From: Cyanobacteria bacterium CG_2015-22_32_23
GTDB taxonomy: Bacteria; Cyanobacteriota; Cyanobacteriia; Cyanobacteriales; Cyanobacteriaceae
Reading direction: 5' to 3'
Assembly: GCA_009993045.1 (NCBI GenBank)
Contig: JAACUG010000069.1
Location: forward strand, 29,539-93,538
Length of the DNA stretch: 64,000 bases
The translations under genes and the position numbers were made by a program. The notes under the pieces were generated by a model that saw only the letters and a list, made by a program, of their open reading frames with translations, made no database searches and had not been told where the DNA came from. Of the stretch, positions 52,096 through 61,353 are shown piece by piece (the first letter of the stretch is position 1; each line of letters opens with the position of its first letter).

Positions 52096-54126
52096 CTATT
52101 TAAGTGCAGATGGAAGAGATAACGGAAGATTAGATGGAAAACCGTTACGATCATTGCGATTATTAGTATTATTAGAATCTAGTAAAATATTCCGAATAAG
52201 TCTAGCAGTAGCTTTTTGTGCCAATCCTCCAGCGATTTTTTGCCCTAATTTTTGAGTTTCACTATTTTGAATAATATTAGTAATAATAGGGATTAATTTT
52301 AAAGGATCATAACCTTCGGTTTCCTGTAAAATTTGAAGAACATTAGTTATGTGTACCATAGAATTATTGTCAATACTTCCTTTACCGTTACCATTATTTA
52401 AAGGATAATTTAAAGGTTTTAAACCGATAGTTTTTCTGAAAGTGCTTGAAATATTAAACCAAGTTTCTTGCCCAAAATTATCCAAAAAATTAATAATTTC
52501 ATCGGCTAGTGTCTCTCTAATAAAACTACCTCTATCAGAAAAAAGAAAATCTACTCCTTGATTTACCACCTTATCAAAATCATAATCAGGAGAATCTTTG
52601 GCATTATTTAACAAATTTTCTAGGCGATTCCAACGAAAACTACCATCTTTAAATAATAAGTCTTTCAATGAATTACGCAACTCTTGAGATTGATCCGTCA
52701 GTAATCTTTTTGCAACATAAGGATAGGCTTTACTTAATACTTTGAAATTGGGATCAATATTGATGGCAATACCTTCTAACGTCACCATCGAGCGAATAAT
52801 TAAGGCATAATAAGCAGGAACTCTGAAAGGAAATTCATACATCATAGCGGACATTTCGTCAGTAATCTTTTTAAAGTTTAATTCCGCTACACTAGCACCT
52901 AAAGCATTATTAAAAACGTTAGATAATGCAGGTATAATGGGCGTTAAGTCCGTTTCTGGAGTTAAAAAGTCTAATTTGACATAATCCTGTGCTAAAGACT
53001 CAAAATCTCGATTAACTAAATGTACTACCGCTTCAATTAAACCATAACGTTGATAAGGTAAAATAGTACTCATCATGCCAAAATCAAGATAAGCCAATCT
53101 TCCATCAGGCATTGCTAATAAGTTACCTGGGTGTGGATCTGCGTGAAAGAAACCATGTTCTAATAACTGTCTTAAAGAGCATTGTACTCCCACTTCGACT
53201 AAATGAGTTGCATCGATGCCTTGAGCTTGAATTTCTTTGATATTCGTGAGTTTTGTGCCGTTAATCCACTCCATAGTTAACACTCGTCTTCCAGTATATT
53301 CCCAATAAATTTTAGGAACATATATTTCTGGTAAATGTCCATATAAATCATCAAATTTCGTGGCGTTTTCTCCTTCTTGAAGATAATTCATTTCTTCAAA
53401 AATTCTTTCGGCTAATTCATCGGTAATGGCTACTAAATCAGATCTAATTCGTTTAACATTATTTTTAACCCATGTTGATAAAGTACGCATAATATAAACA
53501 TCTAAGGTTATACGTCTAACTAAATCAGGGCGTTGCACTTTAATAGCTACTTCTTCTCCTGTTTTCAACCTTCCTCGATAAACTTGTCCTAAAGATGCCG
53601 CAGCAATGGGTTGAGGAGAAATTTCTGCGTAGATTTCATCGGGAGTTGCACCTAATTCTTCTTCGATAAATTGATAGGCAATATCATTAGAAAAAGGAGG
53701 TAGTTGATCTTGTAACTGTGTTAACTCTTCTAAATAAGCAGGAGAGACTAAATCAGGACGAGTAGATAAAGCCTGACCAATTTTAATATAAGCTGGTCCT
53801 AGTTTGGTTAATACTTTTCGCAGTTTAATGGCTCTTTTTGTCTCATTTTTAGTAGAATTACCCCAAAAGGAATCCCACCAATTATTAAAAAGAATATCGA
53901 TAAAGGGAAAAAGAATATTAAATAATCTTGCTAATACTTGAAAAGGGCGTTTTTGATAGTATTTAGTGATAGTTTCAGGATTATAACGCCAAGTGTCGGG
54001 AGACACATCACTGACTGGACCTAAATCTTGTTGATGTTTCTCTGGTATTACTATTGGTTCACCATGAACATTGATAATAGTTGTCTTATCGTTATCGATT
54101 TCTTTGGGTGTTATGGTTTGAGTCAT
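52096..54126 (-). CDS. ABC1/UbiB family atypical kinase-like protein
   Basis: A 676-residue member of the ABC1 (UbiB/ADCK) family. It has TKLGPAYIKIGQALSTRPDL (about 107-126, the KxGQ motif), PIAAASLGQVYRGRLKTGEE (about 172-191, alanine-rich loop), AIKVQRPDL with the lysine, HADPHPGNLL and LDFGMM. All core motifs of these atypical ATPases are present. Plastid and cyanobacterial relatives regulate prenylquinone metabolism at thylakoids or plastoglobules. The C-terminal 200 residues are family-typical helical sequence with a variable asparagine-rich end. It is convergent with glycosyltransferase 3. Confidence 0.88.
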   Translation of the reverse strand: MTQTITPKEIDNDKTTIINVHGEPIVIPEKHQQDLGPVSDVSPDTWRYNPETITKYYQKRPFQVLARLFNILFPFIDILFNNWWDSFWGNSTKNETKRAIKLRKVLTKLGPAYIKIGQALSTRPDLVSPAYLEELTQLQDQLPPFSNDIAYQFIEEELGATPDEIYAEISPQPIAAASLGQVYRGRLKTGEEVAIKVQRPDLVRRITLDVYIMRTLSTWVKNNVKRIRSDLVAITDELAERIFEEMNYLQEGENATKFDDLYGHLPEIYVPKIYWEYTGRRVLTMEWINGTKLTNIKEIQAQGIDATHLVEVGVQCSLRQLLEHGFFHADPHPGNLLAMPDGRLAYLDFGMMSTILPYQRYGLIEAVVHLVNRDFESLAQDYVKLDFLTPETDLTPIIPALSNVFNNALGASVAELNFKKITDEMSAMMYEFPFRVPAYYALIIRSMVTLEGIAINIDPNFKVLSKAYPYVAKRLLTDQSQELRNSLKDLLFKDGSFRWNRLENLLNNAKDSPDYDFDKVVNQGVDFLFSDRGSFIRETLADEIINFLDNFGQETWFNISSTFRKTIGLKPLNYPLNNGNGKGSIDNNSMVHITNVLQILQETEGYDPLKLIPIITNIIQNSETQKLGQKIAGGLAQKATARLIRNILLDSNNTNNRNDRNGFPSNLPLSLPSALK

Positions 54127-54237
54127 AAATTTAATACTATCTCACTATCTAAAGCCTAGTTTTGTTAACTATTGTAACAATATCTTCATAATAATAGGAG
54201 ATAGGACATTGGAACGAAATGGGGAGTTAAGAATTTA

Positions 54238-54285
54238 CCTTTGCCCTTTGCCCCTTGCCCCTTGCCCCTTGCCCTTTAACCTACC
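54238..54285. repeat. CCCTTTG/CCCCTTG heptad run
   Basis: Six or seven heptads (CCCTTTG then CCCCTTG) followed by CCCTTTAACCTACCTTAA. This resembles the start of the dispersed 45-bp element after the heptads at 8096 and before 39159, but the rest of the element is missing. Confidence 0.7.
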
Positions 54286-54308
54286 TTAATGGGGTGCAAA
54301 ACTGATGA

Positions 54309-55367
54309 TTAACTATTAACGGGTGTTTCGCCACCTTCTAAACCTAATTCCGCTAACATGGCGTGATCATCTTCGGGAGATTGCCCTAAAGTAGTAAGAT
54401 AATTACCGATTAACATGGCATTTATGCCAGACTTTAAACCTTGACGTTGCCATTCTCCTAAAACTGCCTCTCTACCTCCTGCGTAACGTAAAATTTGGGT
54501 AGGTAAAATAAATCTAAAAATGGCGATGGCTTTTACTGCTTCAAGGGGAGTTAATTTTTGTTCGTTACCGAGGGGAGTACCTTCTCTGGGATTTAATAAA
54601 TTAATGGGTACAGACTCCACTTCTAATTCTCTCAGAGACATAGCTAAATCAACTCTATCTGTCCATGTTTCCCCCATACCCATGATCCCCCCCGTACAGG
54701 CTTGAATACCAGCTTGTTTAAGGTTTTTAACGGTATTTACTCGATCTTGCCATGTATGGGTAGTGACTATTTTGTCATAAAAATTAGCAGAAGATTCCAA
54801 GTTATGATTATAACGAGTAACTCCTGCTTCTTTTAAAGCCTGAGCTTGTTCGAGGGTGACTTCTCCTAAAGCACAACAAGGTTTAAGATTAGTTTGTGCG
54901 ATGATTTCCTTAACAGTAGTTAAAATTTCTTCAAATTCGTTACTTTTTGGGCTATTATATTTTATACCTCGTCCTTGGGATACTAAGCAAAATCTTTTAG
55001 CCCCAGCCGCATCAGCCGCTTTAGCATATTCTAAAATTTCCTCGGTAGATTTTAAGCCATAGATAGGGGAATCTTCTCCTTGATGATGAGCAGATTGTGA
55101 GCAAAAACTACAGTTTTCTGAACAATTACCAGACTTAATATTAACGATACTGCATAAATCGACAATATTTCCGCAACAACTTTGACGAATTTTATCGGCA
55201 TATTCACACAATGATAAGATATTTTCTTCTCCTTCAATTTCTGTGAGTCTTAAGGCTTCTTCTCGATTAATTTGATAGCCATTGATAATTTTATTGCTTA
55301 ATTGTGCTAACCATTGATTTAAAATAATGAAGTCGATTTTTTCTGGTTTATGAATTGTATTTACCAC
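54309..55367 (-). CDS. bioB: Biotin synthase
   Basis: A 352-residue radical SAM enzyme that inserts sulfur into dethiobiotin. The radical SAM cluster cysteines are C82, C86 and C89 (GNCSENCSFCSQSAHH). Further motifs are AKRFCLVSQGRG, YNHNLESSANFY, GIMGMGETWTDRVDLA (the [2Fe-2S]-side region) and NLLNPREGTPLG. The C-terminal LAELGLEGGETP is typical. It stands alone, with heptad repeats downstream and a 370-bp divergent region upstream shared with the Fur-family gene. Confidence 0.96.
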   Translation of the reverse strand: MVNTIHKPEKIDFIILNQWLAQLSNKIINGYQINREEALRLTEIEGEENILSLCEYADKIRQSCCGNIVDLCSIVNIKSGNCSENCSFCSQSAHHQGEDSPIYGLKSTEEILEYAKAADAAGAKRFCLVSQGRGIKYNSPKSNEFEEILTTVKEIIAQTNLKPCCALGEVTLEQAQALKEAGVTRYNHNLESSANFYDKIVTTHTWQDRVNTVKNLKQAGIQACTGGIMGMGETWTDRVDLAMSLRELEVESVPINLLNPREGTPLGNEQKLTPLEAVKAIAIFRFILPTQILRYAGGREAVLGEWQRQGLKSGINAMLIGNYLTTLGQSPEDDHAMLAELGLEGGETPVNS

Positions 55368-55738
55368 TAATATTTATCCCTTATTTTTAATAACTCTATG
55401 AGGGATAATTATATCTGATTGTTTAACTATCAACAAGAAAAAGAAATATTGCAATCTTTTAATAATTGATGAATAATTAGAGGTTAAAAAATAAATCTCT
55501 CTAATAGTTGATAGGGGATTGCTAATTAAGCATAATTATTGTTCATAATTTCTAGGGGATTATTTTAATATATGTTAGTTATGGGTGAGAAAACTTAAAA
55601 CTTGAGAAAAGAATAGATAATTAATCTTTAATCATAAATAGAGATCAATTTAATGAATAATCAAATTGTTTCAACTTATTTAGATTGTGATATAATCAGA
55701 AGATTTAGATTGATTAATAATTAATAACTTATATAAAA
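55368..55738. promoter_or_regulatory. 371-bp divergent region between bioB and the Fur-family gene
   Basis: Very AT-rich. A good -10 box TATAAT in TGTGATATAAT lies at 55691-55696, about 43 bp before the Fur-family start, with TTGTTT at 55666-55671 as a loosely spaced -35 (19 bp). A 23-codon frame (from ATG 55653) overlaps this and is probably chance. No riboswitch or clear operator palindrome was recognised. Confidence 0.4.
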
Positions 55739-56134
55739 ATGTTAGTTAAATTTACTAAAAGTCAGCAACAAATTTTAGATTTACTTGAGCAGTTAGATGA
55801 AGAAATTAGCGCCCAAGATTTACATATTAAGTTAAGAAAAAAATATCTAAAAATAGGTTTAGCTACAGTATATCGTACCGTAAAAAATTTACATTTACAA
55901 GGCATTATTCAAGAAAGAATAAATCCTAATGGAGAATCTTTATATCGGTTAATTAAAGATAATCATGAACATCATTTCAACTGTGTTAATTGTGGTATAT
56001 CAACGATATTAAAGGGAGAATATTGCCCTATTAATCAAAATTTAACTAATTGGTGTTCAACTCAAAATTTTAAGTTATATTATCATACTTTAGAATTTTT
56101 TGGACTGTGCGAAAATTGTCAAAATAAAGTTTAA
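55739..56134 (+). CDS. Fur-family metal- or peroxide-responsive repressor
   Basis: A 131-residue Fur superfamily protein. The winged helix has GLATVYRTVKNLHLQGII (40-57). HEHHFNCVNCG (77-86) and CENCQ (124-128) give the structural zinc cysteines C82, C85, C124 and C127. Metal-sensing histidines lie around 77-79 and 116. Sequence features do not decide between Zur, PerR and Fur; length (131) and CVNCG fit Zur or PerR better than Fur. Regulated genes are unknown; the divergent bioB could be tested. Confidence 0.85.
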   Translation: MLVKFTKSQQQILDLLEQLDEEISAQDLHIKLRKKYLKIGLATVYRTVKNLHLQGIIQERINPNGESLYRLIKDNHEHHFNCVNCGISTILKGEYCPINQNLTNWCSTQNFKLYYHTLEFFGLCENCQNKV

Positions 56135-56165
56135 AATATTAGATTTATTGTTAAAGATAAAATGA

Positions 56166-56933
56166 TTAATTATGCTTATTACTTTGGGGTAAAGTGCGAC
56201 TAACTTTTGCTTTTAATAAGATATGATAATTTAAAGCATTTTTTTGAGCATAACCAATAAAACGAATATAAACTAAATCATTGGCAATAATGTCATCTTC
56301 ATCACTGTAATGTATTTCAGGATTAAAAAAAACTTTTTCCCAAGGTTTGCCGATAGATTCAATATTCCATTGTGTCAACAATTTATCTAAGGGTTTAAGT
56401 AATGTAATCAGATGATTAGCAGATAAATCAGGTTTTAACTTTACCATTATTTTAGCTGTAGGATAATTAGCTAATAAAGTTTGTAACAAATCAAAAGATT
56501 CTTGCTGCCAATTAGTAATTAATTGTGATGGTAAATTCTCTATTTCTTGAGTTAAATTAGCGGTTTTATTTTCTAAAATTTTAATGGTATTTTCTAAATT
56601 ATTACATTGTATTTGAAATTCTTTTTCTCGTTGAAAATATTTATCTTGAGTTAATTCTAATTGATCTCCCGTGATTTGTAACTCTTCTTCTAAGGCGGTA
56701 ATTTTTTCTTGATTTAAAGTTAATTCGACTACTTTTTCTTGTAATTTTGCTTCTAATTCTTTAATTTTTTCAATATTATCTTGATTATCTTGAGGTATAT
56801 TGTGATCAATTAACTTAGATTCAGGTTTTTTCTTTGCCTTGGCTGAAGAATCACTATCCGTCAAAGTAACTAAAAAGCCACTACTAATTAACCAAAGTAA
56901 AATTCCCAAAGAAAAGTAACTTGAATCTATCAT
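56166..56933 (-). CDS. Membrane-anchored coiled-coil protein of unknown function
   Basis: A 255-residue protein with an N-terminal hydrophobic segment (about 7-24, SLGILLWLISSGFLVTL), a long coiled coil rich in E, K, L and Q (about 55-145), and a C-terminal globular part (about 150-255) with IMVKLKPDLSANHLITLLKP and LVYIRFIGYAQKNALNYHIL. No family recognised. It is convergent with the Fur-family gene and divergent from the small membrane peptide at 57093. Confidence 0.65.
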   Translation of the reverse strand: MIDSSYFSLGILLWLISSGFLVTLTDSDSSAKAKKKPESKLIDHNIPQDNQDNIEKIKELEAKLQEKVVELTLNQEKITALEEELQITGDQLELTQDKYFQREKEFQIQCNNLENTIKILENKTANLTQEIENLPSQLITNWQQESFDLLQTLLANYPTAKIMVKLKPDLSANHLITLLKPLDKLLTQWNIESIGKPWEKVFFNPEIHYSDEDDIIANDLVYIRFIGYAQKNALNYHILLKAKVSRTLPQSNKHN

Positions 56934-57092
56934 AATAATTTTGAAGAAATAATTAGAATCCTTATCTATAATAATTATATTTTCTAGTGGAATATTTATC
57001 TTATGAAGATTTTGTATCTATCTTAAGATTTGAAATCAAAATAATCTTTTATAATTATTCTTACAAATTAATAAATATCAAAAATTGCCATT

Positions 57093-57188
57093 ATGACTAC
57101 AGATCAATTTTTAATGTTAATCGTATTATTAGTACCCGGATTATTACTTTCGATTCTAGTTATGGCTACTTTTGCAAAAGGAGGCTAA
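57093..57188 (+). CDS. 31-residue single-span membrane peptide
   Basis: ATG 57093 to TAA 57188 encodes TTDQFLMLIVLLVPGLLLSI, then LVMATFAKGG. One membrane helix with a short polar N-terminus and a KGG end is the layout of the small subunits of cyanobacterial photosystem, cytochrome b6f and NDH-1 complexes. I cannot match it to a named one. It lies in an otherwise empty divergent gap, has an AT-rich leader and is followed by convergent DUF760. Confidence 0.6.
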   Translation: MTTDQFLMLIVLLVPGLLLSILVMATFAKGG

Positions 57189-57217
57189 TAAGAAACCGTT
57201 AAAAAAGTTCAATACAG

Positions 57218-57541
57218 TTATAACGAATCTGTATTGGCTATATTTTCTTCTAAGTCTTTTCTTTTTTCCATCTGACAAAGAAAGTAACCCGTCATCATGG
57301 CTGAAGCCAATAAATTAGCTAAATTCTGTCTATCGGTGACTATTTGAATATTGAATTCCTCAGAAGGTAAAACTCCTAATAACCCATGTACGTTATGGGT
57401 AATAATTTCTCTTACTTCGGGAGTTGCTGATTGTGCGATTCTTTCTAGTGTTTCTGGATGTTGTTTTTGTAAATATTCTATCAATGTATTTTTAATCGCC
57501 GTTTCTGATTCTTGTGAAAAAAAATTTGAATCAAACACCAT
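57218..57541 (-). CDS. DUF760 family protein
   Basis: A 107-residue soluble protein with LIEYLQKQHPETLERIAQSA (20-39), EVREIITHNVHGLLGVLPSE (42-61) and NLANLLASAMMTGYFLCQME (73-92). This pattern is DUF760, shared by cyanobacteria and chloroplasts, where members associate with chloroplast regulation but have no defined biochemical role. It follows scpB by about 66 bp in the same direction and may be co-transcribed. Confidence 0.82.
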   Translation of the reverse strand: MVFDSNFFSQESETAIKNTLIEYLQKQHPETLERIAQSATPEVREIITHNVHGLLGVLPSEEFNIQIVTDRQNLANLLASAMMTGYFLCQMEKRKDLEENIANTDSL

Positions 57542-57607
57542 TATTATTTTCCTCTATTGGAATTTATATCGTTACTCTTTTTCTATTTAAAATATGATAA
57601 TCTTTTT

Positions 57608-58093
57608 TTACTGAGGTAGTTGGTTAATTTCAAAATATTGATGAAACTTGTCTGTTATTTCAAGCCAATATGATCTGCCTTCTTCTTGACGACGTTTACG
57701 GATAAAACCATCTTCCACTAATTCATTAACGTGTTGATAAGCACTACTTCCACGCACCATAATTAAATCACTTTGTAAAATTGGACTTTTAAGGGCGATG
57801 GCGGCTAAAGTTTTAAGAGTACTTGAATTTAACTGCGCTGGGATAAGATGTTCTAATAGAGATTGATAACAACTCCTTAACTGTAAACTGTAACCATTTG
57901 GAGCTTCTAATATTTCTAAAGCACTATCACGATAACCATAATCAGACATCAACTCAATTAACGCAGATTGTACTTCATCAGTAGAATGATTAGTTAATAA
58001 AACAAGTTCATTAAGTGAGGTAGGTTGTGCTTTTAAATAAAGAATAGCCTCAATTTTAGTAGTCAGATTAGGAGAAAACGATTCTATTTCCAT
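57608..58093 (-). CDS. scpB: Segregation and condensation protein B
   Basis: A 161-residue ScpB. It has two winged-helix domains: N-terminal TKIEAILYLKAQPTSLNELV (12-31) and C-terminal NSSTLKTLAAIALKSPILQS with RGSSAYQHVNELVEDGFIRK. ScpB works with ScpA and SMC in chromosome organisation. It is slightly short but complete. Upstream of DUF760; scpA is not in the window. Confidence 0.9.
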   Translation of the reverse strand: MEIESFSPNLTTKIEAILYLKAQPTSLNELVLLTNHSTDEVQSALIELMSDYGYRDSALEILEAPNGYSLQLRSCYQSLLEHLIPAQLNSSTLKTLAAIALKSPILQSDLIMVRGSSAYQHVNELVEDGFIRKRRQEEGRSYWLEITDKFHQYFEINQLPQ

Positions 58094-58218
58094 TCTCGAA
58101 TATGGTTGTTAAACTATCTCAGATTTATCATCTTATAGCACTAACGCCCATATTTAAAGTAAAAGAATTTAATATGTTATTCTAAAAAATTGACTTAAAT
58201 CCCACATTCTTTTTTTCT

Positions 58219-59376
58219 ATGGATATTTTCTCTTATCTTATCCCATTCTATGAGCCAAAATTAGATCAATGGTCATTAGAAGCGAGATTGTTACGGTGGT
58301 TGACTTTTGTTTGGTTATTAATTGGTTTAATCGCACTATTTTCTGCATCCTATGCCGTAGGTTTAGATGAATCTAAGGATGGCTGGTTTTATTTTAAGCG
58401 TCAAGGATTTTGGATTATTATCGGACTAATTTGCTTTAAAATTATTACTCAATTACCTTTTAAAATTATTTTAAAGTATGCCCCTTGGCTTTATCTAGCT
58501 ATTCTCGTTTTAATTATTGGTACTGTAGCAGGTTTCGGACAAAATATCAACGGTGCAGAAAGATGGATAGCTTTAGGGCCGATTCAAGTTCAACCATCAG
58601 AGCTACTAAAACCTTTTTTGGTATTACAAGGAGCAGTTATTTTTGGTAGTTGGAAAAGGCAACCTTGGGTAATAAAAGGTACATGGCTAGGAATTTTTGC
58701 TTTTACTTTAGCCTGTATTTTAAAACAACCAAATCTAAGCACAACTGCATTATGTGGTATTACATTGTGGCTAATGGCTTTAGGTGCAGGTTTGCCTTAT
58801 ATACAATTAGTGGGTACTGCTTTTTTTGGATTAATTACCGCCGCAGCGAGTGTGGCACTTAATCCTTATCAACTAAAACGAATTATATCATTTTTAGATC
58901 CCTGGGCAGATCAAAGAGGAGATGGTTATCAGTTAGTACAAAGTTTACTAGCTATTGGCTCTGGTGGCGAATTTGGAGCTGGTTTTGGAATGTCTCAACA
59001 AAAATTGTTTTATTTACCCTTTCAATATACAGACTTTATTTTTGCGGTTTTCGCCGAAGAATTTGGCTTTGTAGGGGTTGTATTATTAATCTTGTTGGTT
59101 ATGGCTTATGGTACACTTTCTTTCTTCGTAGTTTTAAAATGTTCTCATCCTATTAAACGTTTAATTGCTGTAGGAGTAATGGTAATTTTAGTGGGGCAAT
59201 CTTTACTTAATATAGGAGTAAATACAGGCTCTTTACCTACCACAGGATTGCCTTTTCCTTTCTTTAGTTACGGTGGTAGTTCTGTTATGAGTAGTTTAAT
59301 TTTAGCAGGTTTATTAATCAGAGTTGCCATTGAAACTCATCAACAAGAAATGTTATTAATTAATCAAGAATCTTAA
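58219..59376 (+). CDS. ftsW: FtsW/RodA/SpoVE family peptidoglycan polymerase (probable FtsW)
   Basis: A 385-residue multi-pass SEDS protein with about ten membrane segments. Landmarks are NGAERWIALGPIQVQPSELL (about 115-134), KPFLVLQGAV, KQPNLSTTAL (RodA/FtsW catalytic region), DPWADQRGDGYQLVQSLLAI, GSGGEFGAGFGMSQQK, FIFAVFAEEFGFVG and LPFPFFSYGGSSV. SEDS proteins polymerise lipid II glycan chains with a partner transpeptidase; FtsW does so at the division septum. Assignment to FtsW over RodA rests on SYGGSS and the overall pattern. It is first of a likely three-gene unit with a TPR protein and tsaB. Confidence 0.9.
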   Translation: MDIFSYLIPFYEPKLDQWSLEARLLRWLTFVWLLIGLIALFSASYAVGLDESKDGWFYFKRQGFWIIIGLICFKIITQLPFKIILKYAPWLYLAILVLIIGTVAGFGQNINGAERWIALGPIQVQPSELLKPFLVLQGAVIFGSWKRQPWVIKGTWLGIFAFTLACILKQPNLSTTALCGITLWLMALGAGLPYIQLVGTAFFGLITAAASVALNPYQLKRIISFLDPWADQRGDGYQLVQSLLAIGSGGEFGAGFGMSQQKLFYLPFQYTDFIFAVFAEEFGFVGVVLLILLVMAYGTLSFFVVLKCSHPIKRLIAVGVMVILVGQSLLNIGVNTGSLPTTGLPFPFFSYGGSSVMSSLILAGLLIRVAIETHQQEMLLINQES

Positions 59377-59417
59377 TAAAATTAAGTTTATTATTTATAA
59401 TTAAATTTTAACTAAAT

Positions 59418-60263
59418 ATGAGTGAAAATAAAAACCTCTCAACTCCCAATCAAGCCATTGAAAATTATATAAAAAGAGTAACAGAATTAAGTCAATTAGG
59501 TCAAAAAATTCCTAGTAATGAAGAGTTATTAAAAATTGCTTCTGAATTAGGTATTAGTGATGAAGAAATCATTTATGCACAACGACAATCCCAAGCTCAT
59601 TTTATTAGAGCAGGGGGGTATTCTAATCTTTGTCATTGGGATGACGCTATTGCAGAATTAGAGGAGGCTTTAGCTTTTAATCCTTTTAATTTACCGATGT
59701 TACATTTATTGATTAATTGTTATTTAGGAAGATGGAAAGAAAAACATAATAAACAAGATGAACAACAAATTAATTTTAGAGTAAAACAATGTTTAGAAAT
59801 TCAACCAAATGATCAAGAATCTTTAGATTTATTAGCAAAATTAGATATTTTTACTCGTAATTATAAATATCAATTTTGGGGTATTACTGGTTTTATTTTA
59901 ATTCTGATTGGTTCGACTATAGGTTTTCTTTTCCTCAATAATATTTCCCTTAATTTATTCTCTGAAAATGATAAAAAAATACAAGGTGTTAAAAATGAAT
60001 TAGTCAAGGAAATTGAACAGTTAACAAATAATCAACAAATTTTATATAATCAACTTTCAGAAAAGGTTAATACTCAAGAAAAATTAGAAGAAGATACTCA
60101 ATTACAAATACAAATATTAAAAAATGAAATTCAAAAATTAACGGAACAAAATCAGCAGTTAACAGAAAAAATTAATAATCAAAATCCTCCCATTCCTGAT
60201 AGTAAAATATCACCACAACCTAAAGATAACGATAATAAAAATAAATCAGAAAATAAAATATGA
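59418..60263 (+). CDS. TPR - transmembrane - coiled-coil protein
   Basis: A 281-residue protein of unknown family. The N-terminal half is soluble, with a helical segment NEELLKIASELGISDEEI (about 34-51) and TPR-like helices (HWDDAIAELEEALAFNPFNL, about 74-93; NDQESLDLLAKLDIF). One membrane helix (about 152-174, WGITGFILILIGSTIGFLFL) follows, then a coiled coil (about 185-260) and a P, D, N, K-rich tail. It lies between ftsW and tsaB, 41 bp after ftsW and overlapping tsaB by 4 bp. Translational coupling to tsaB and a cell-division-linked role are both possible. Confidence 0.7.
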   Translation: MSENKNLSTPNQAIENYIKRVTELSQLGQKIPSNEELLKIASELGISDEEIIYAQRQSQAHFIRAGGYSNLCHWDDAIAELEEALAFNPFNLPMLHLLINCYLGRWKEKHNKQDEQQINFRVKQCLEIQPNDQESLDLLAKLDIFTRNYKYQFWGITGFILILIGSTIGFLFLNNISLNLFSENDKKIQGVKNELVKEIEQLTNNQQILYNQLSEKVNTQEKLEEDTQLQIQILKNEIQKLTEQNQQLTEKINNQNPPIPDSKISPQPKDNDNKNKSENKI

Positions 60264-60889
60264 AACAAGGATTAGCTTTACATACCACTAGCGGAGAATT
60301 AGGAATAGCCATAGTTGATAATCAATTAAATTATCGTTTTCAATCTTGGGATTTAGGGCGAAATTTAGCTAACAATTTACATGAAAAATTAAGGGATTTT
60401 TTACCTCCTTTATCTTGGCAAGATTTAGACTTTATCAGTATAGCAAAAGGCCCTGGAAGTTTTACCAGTACAAGAATAGGTATAGTGACAGCAAAAACTT
60501 TAGCACAACAGTTAAATATTCCTGTTTATGGTATTTCTACCTTAGAATCTTTAGCATGGTTTTACGGTAAAAAAGGGTTAAATAATCAATTTTTAGCCCT
60601 AGAAATGAAAGCAAATATTGAAGAAGTTTTTGGCGCTATTTATCAATTTCAATCCACAGAAAAACAGTTATTAAATATCATACCTGATCAACTATTTCAA
60701 CAGGAAAATTGGCAAAATTTAGTTACTCAATATCAAAATAAATTTAATAATAATTTTAAGCTAATTAATGCTCCTGATAAACTAGCTTTTACCACTGAAA
60801 CTTTACTAGAAATTACTTTATTAAAACTTCAAAATAATCAAGGAAATATTAATAATAATTGGCAAAATTTAATGCCTTTTTATAATTAA
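60260..60889 (+). CDS. tsaB: tRNA threonylcarbamoyladenosine biosynthesis protein TsaB
   Basis: A 209-residue M22-family protein. TsaB with TsaD and TsaE transfers the threonylcarbamoyl group to A37 of ANN-decoding tRNAs. LALHTTSGELGIAIVDNQ (5-22), DFISIAKGPGSFTSTRIG (about 57-74) and LAQQLNIPVYGISTLESLAW are family-typical. The start ATGA overlaps the end of the preceding gene by four bases, a sign of translational coupling. Confidence 0.9.
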   Translation: MKQGLALHTTSGELGIAIVDNQLNYRFQSWDLGRNLANNLHEKLRDFLPPLSWQDLDFISIAKGPGSFTSTRIGIVTAKTLAQQLNIPVYGISTLESLAWFYGKKGLNNQFLALEMKANIEEVFGAIYQFQSTEKQLLNIIPDQLFQQENWQNLVTQYQNKFNNNFKLINAPDKLAFTTETLLEITLLKLQNNQGNINNNWQNLMPFYN

Positions 60890-60952
60890 TAAGTTTAGAT
60901 TTTATGCTTTAAATATCATAAATTATTGACTAACAAATAGTTAACAGATTTA

Positions 60953-61261
60953 TTAATTTTCAATTTTCTTTTGTGTTGATTGCCAAATTTTCCATGCTCC
61001 GATACATAGAGTAATATTACCAATTACTGTTGTTAGGGCTTGAATTGTTACTAACCATTCCCATGATTCAGCGTTATCGAATAAATGCCAAGTACAAGCA
61101 CACATGGCACTAATTAAGGCTGGTAGCATTCCATAGGCTAACCAATACCAACTGCGATCGTCTGTAACTTCTCCGTAACGCCATATAAACCAAATTGCCG
61201 CTATCCATTCGATTACACTAGAAACATGAACAATCCAAGTGGGAATTGATAAAGTGTGCAT
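60953..61261 (-). CDS. DUF2499 membrane protein
   Basis: A 102-residue protein with three hydrophobic segments (about 9-25, 37-57 and 70-92) and the conserved LSIPTWIVHVSSVIEWIAAI (4-23), ALISAMCACTWHLFDN (about 50-65) and LTTVIGNITLCIGAW. This is DUF2499, found in cyanobacteria and plastids; function unknown. It is convergent with tsaB and divergent from the isoaspartyl peptidase gene. Confidence 0.82.
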   Translation of the reverse strand: MHTLSIPTWIVHVSSVIEWIAAIWFIWRYGEVTDDRSWYWLAYGMLPALISAMCACTWHLFDNAESWEWLVTIQALTTVIGNITLCIGAWKIWQSTQKKIEN

Positions 61262-61353
61262 TGATAGTGATTCCGTAAATAATTAATTATTATGTAAATT
61301 ACTCTACCAAATCTTTGTAGAATAAGAGATTGATAACTTATTAAGTCATAAAA

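Noticed and set aside
55653..55724. 23-codon frame before the Fur-family gene
   Set aside because: It contains the best -10 promoter box of the region and has no protein-like pattern; treated as leader DNA.
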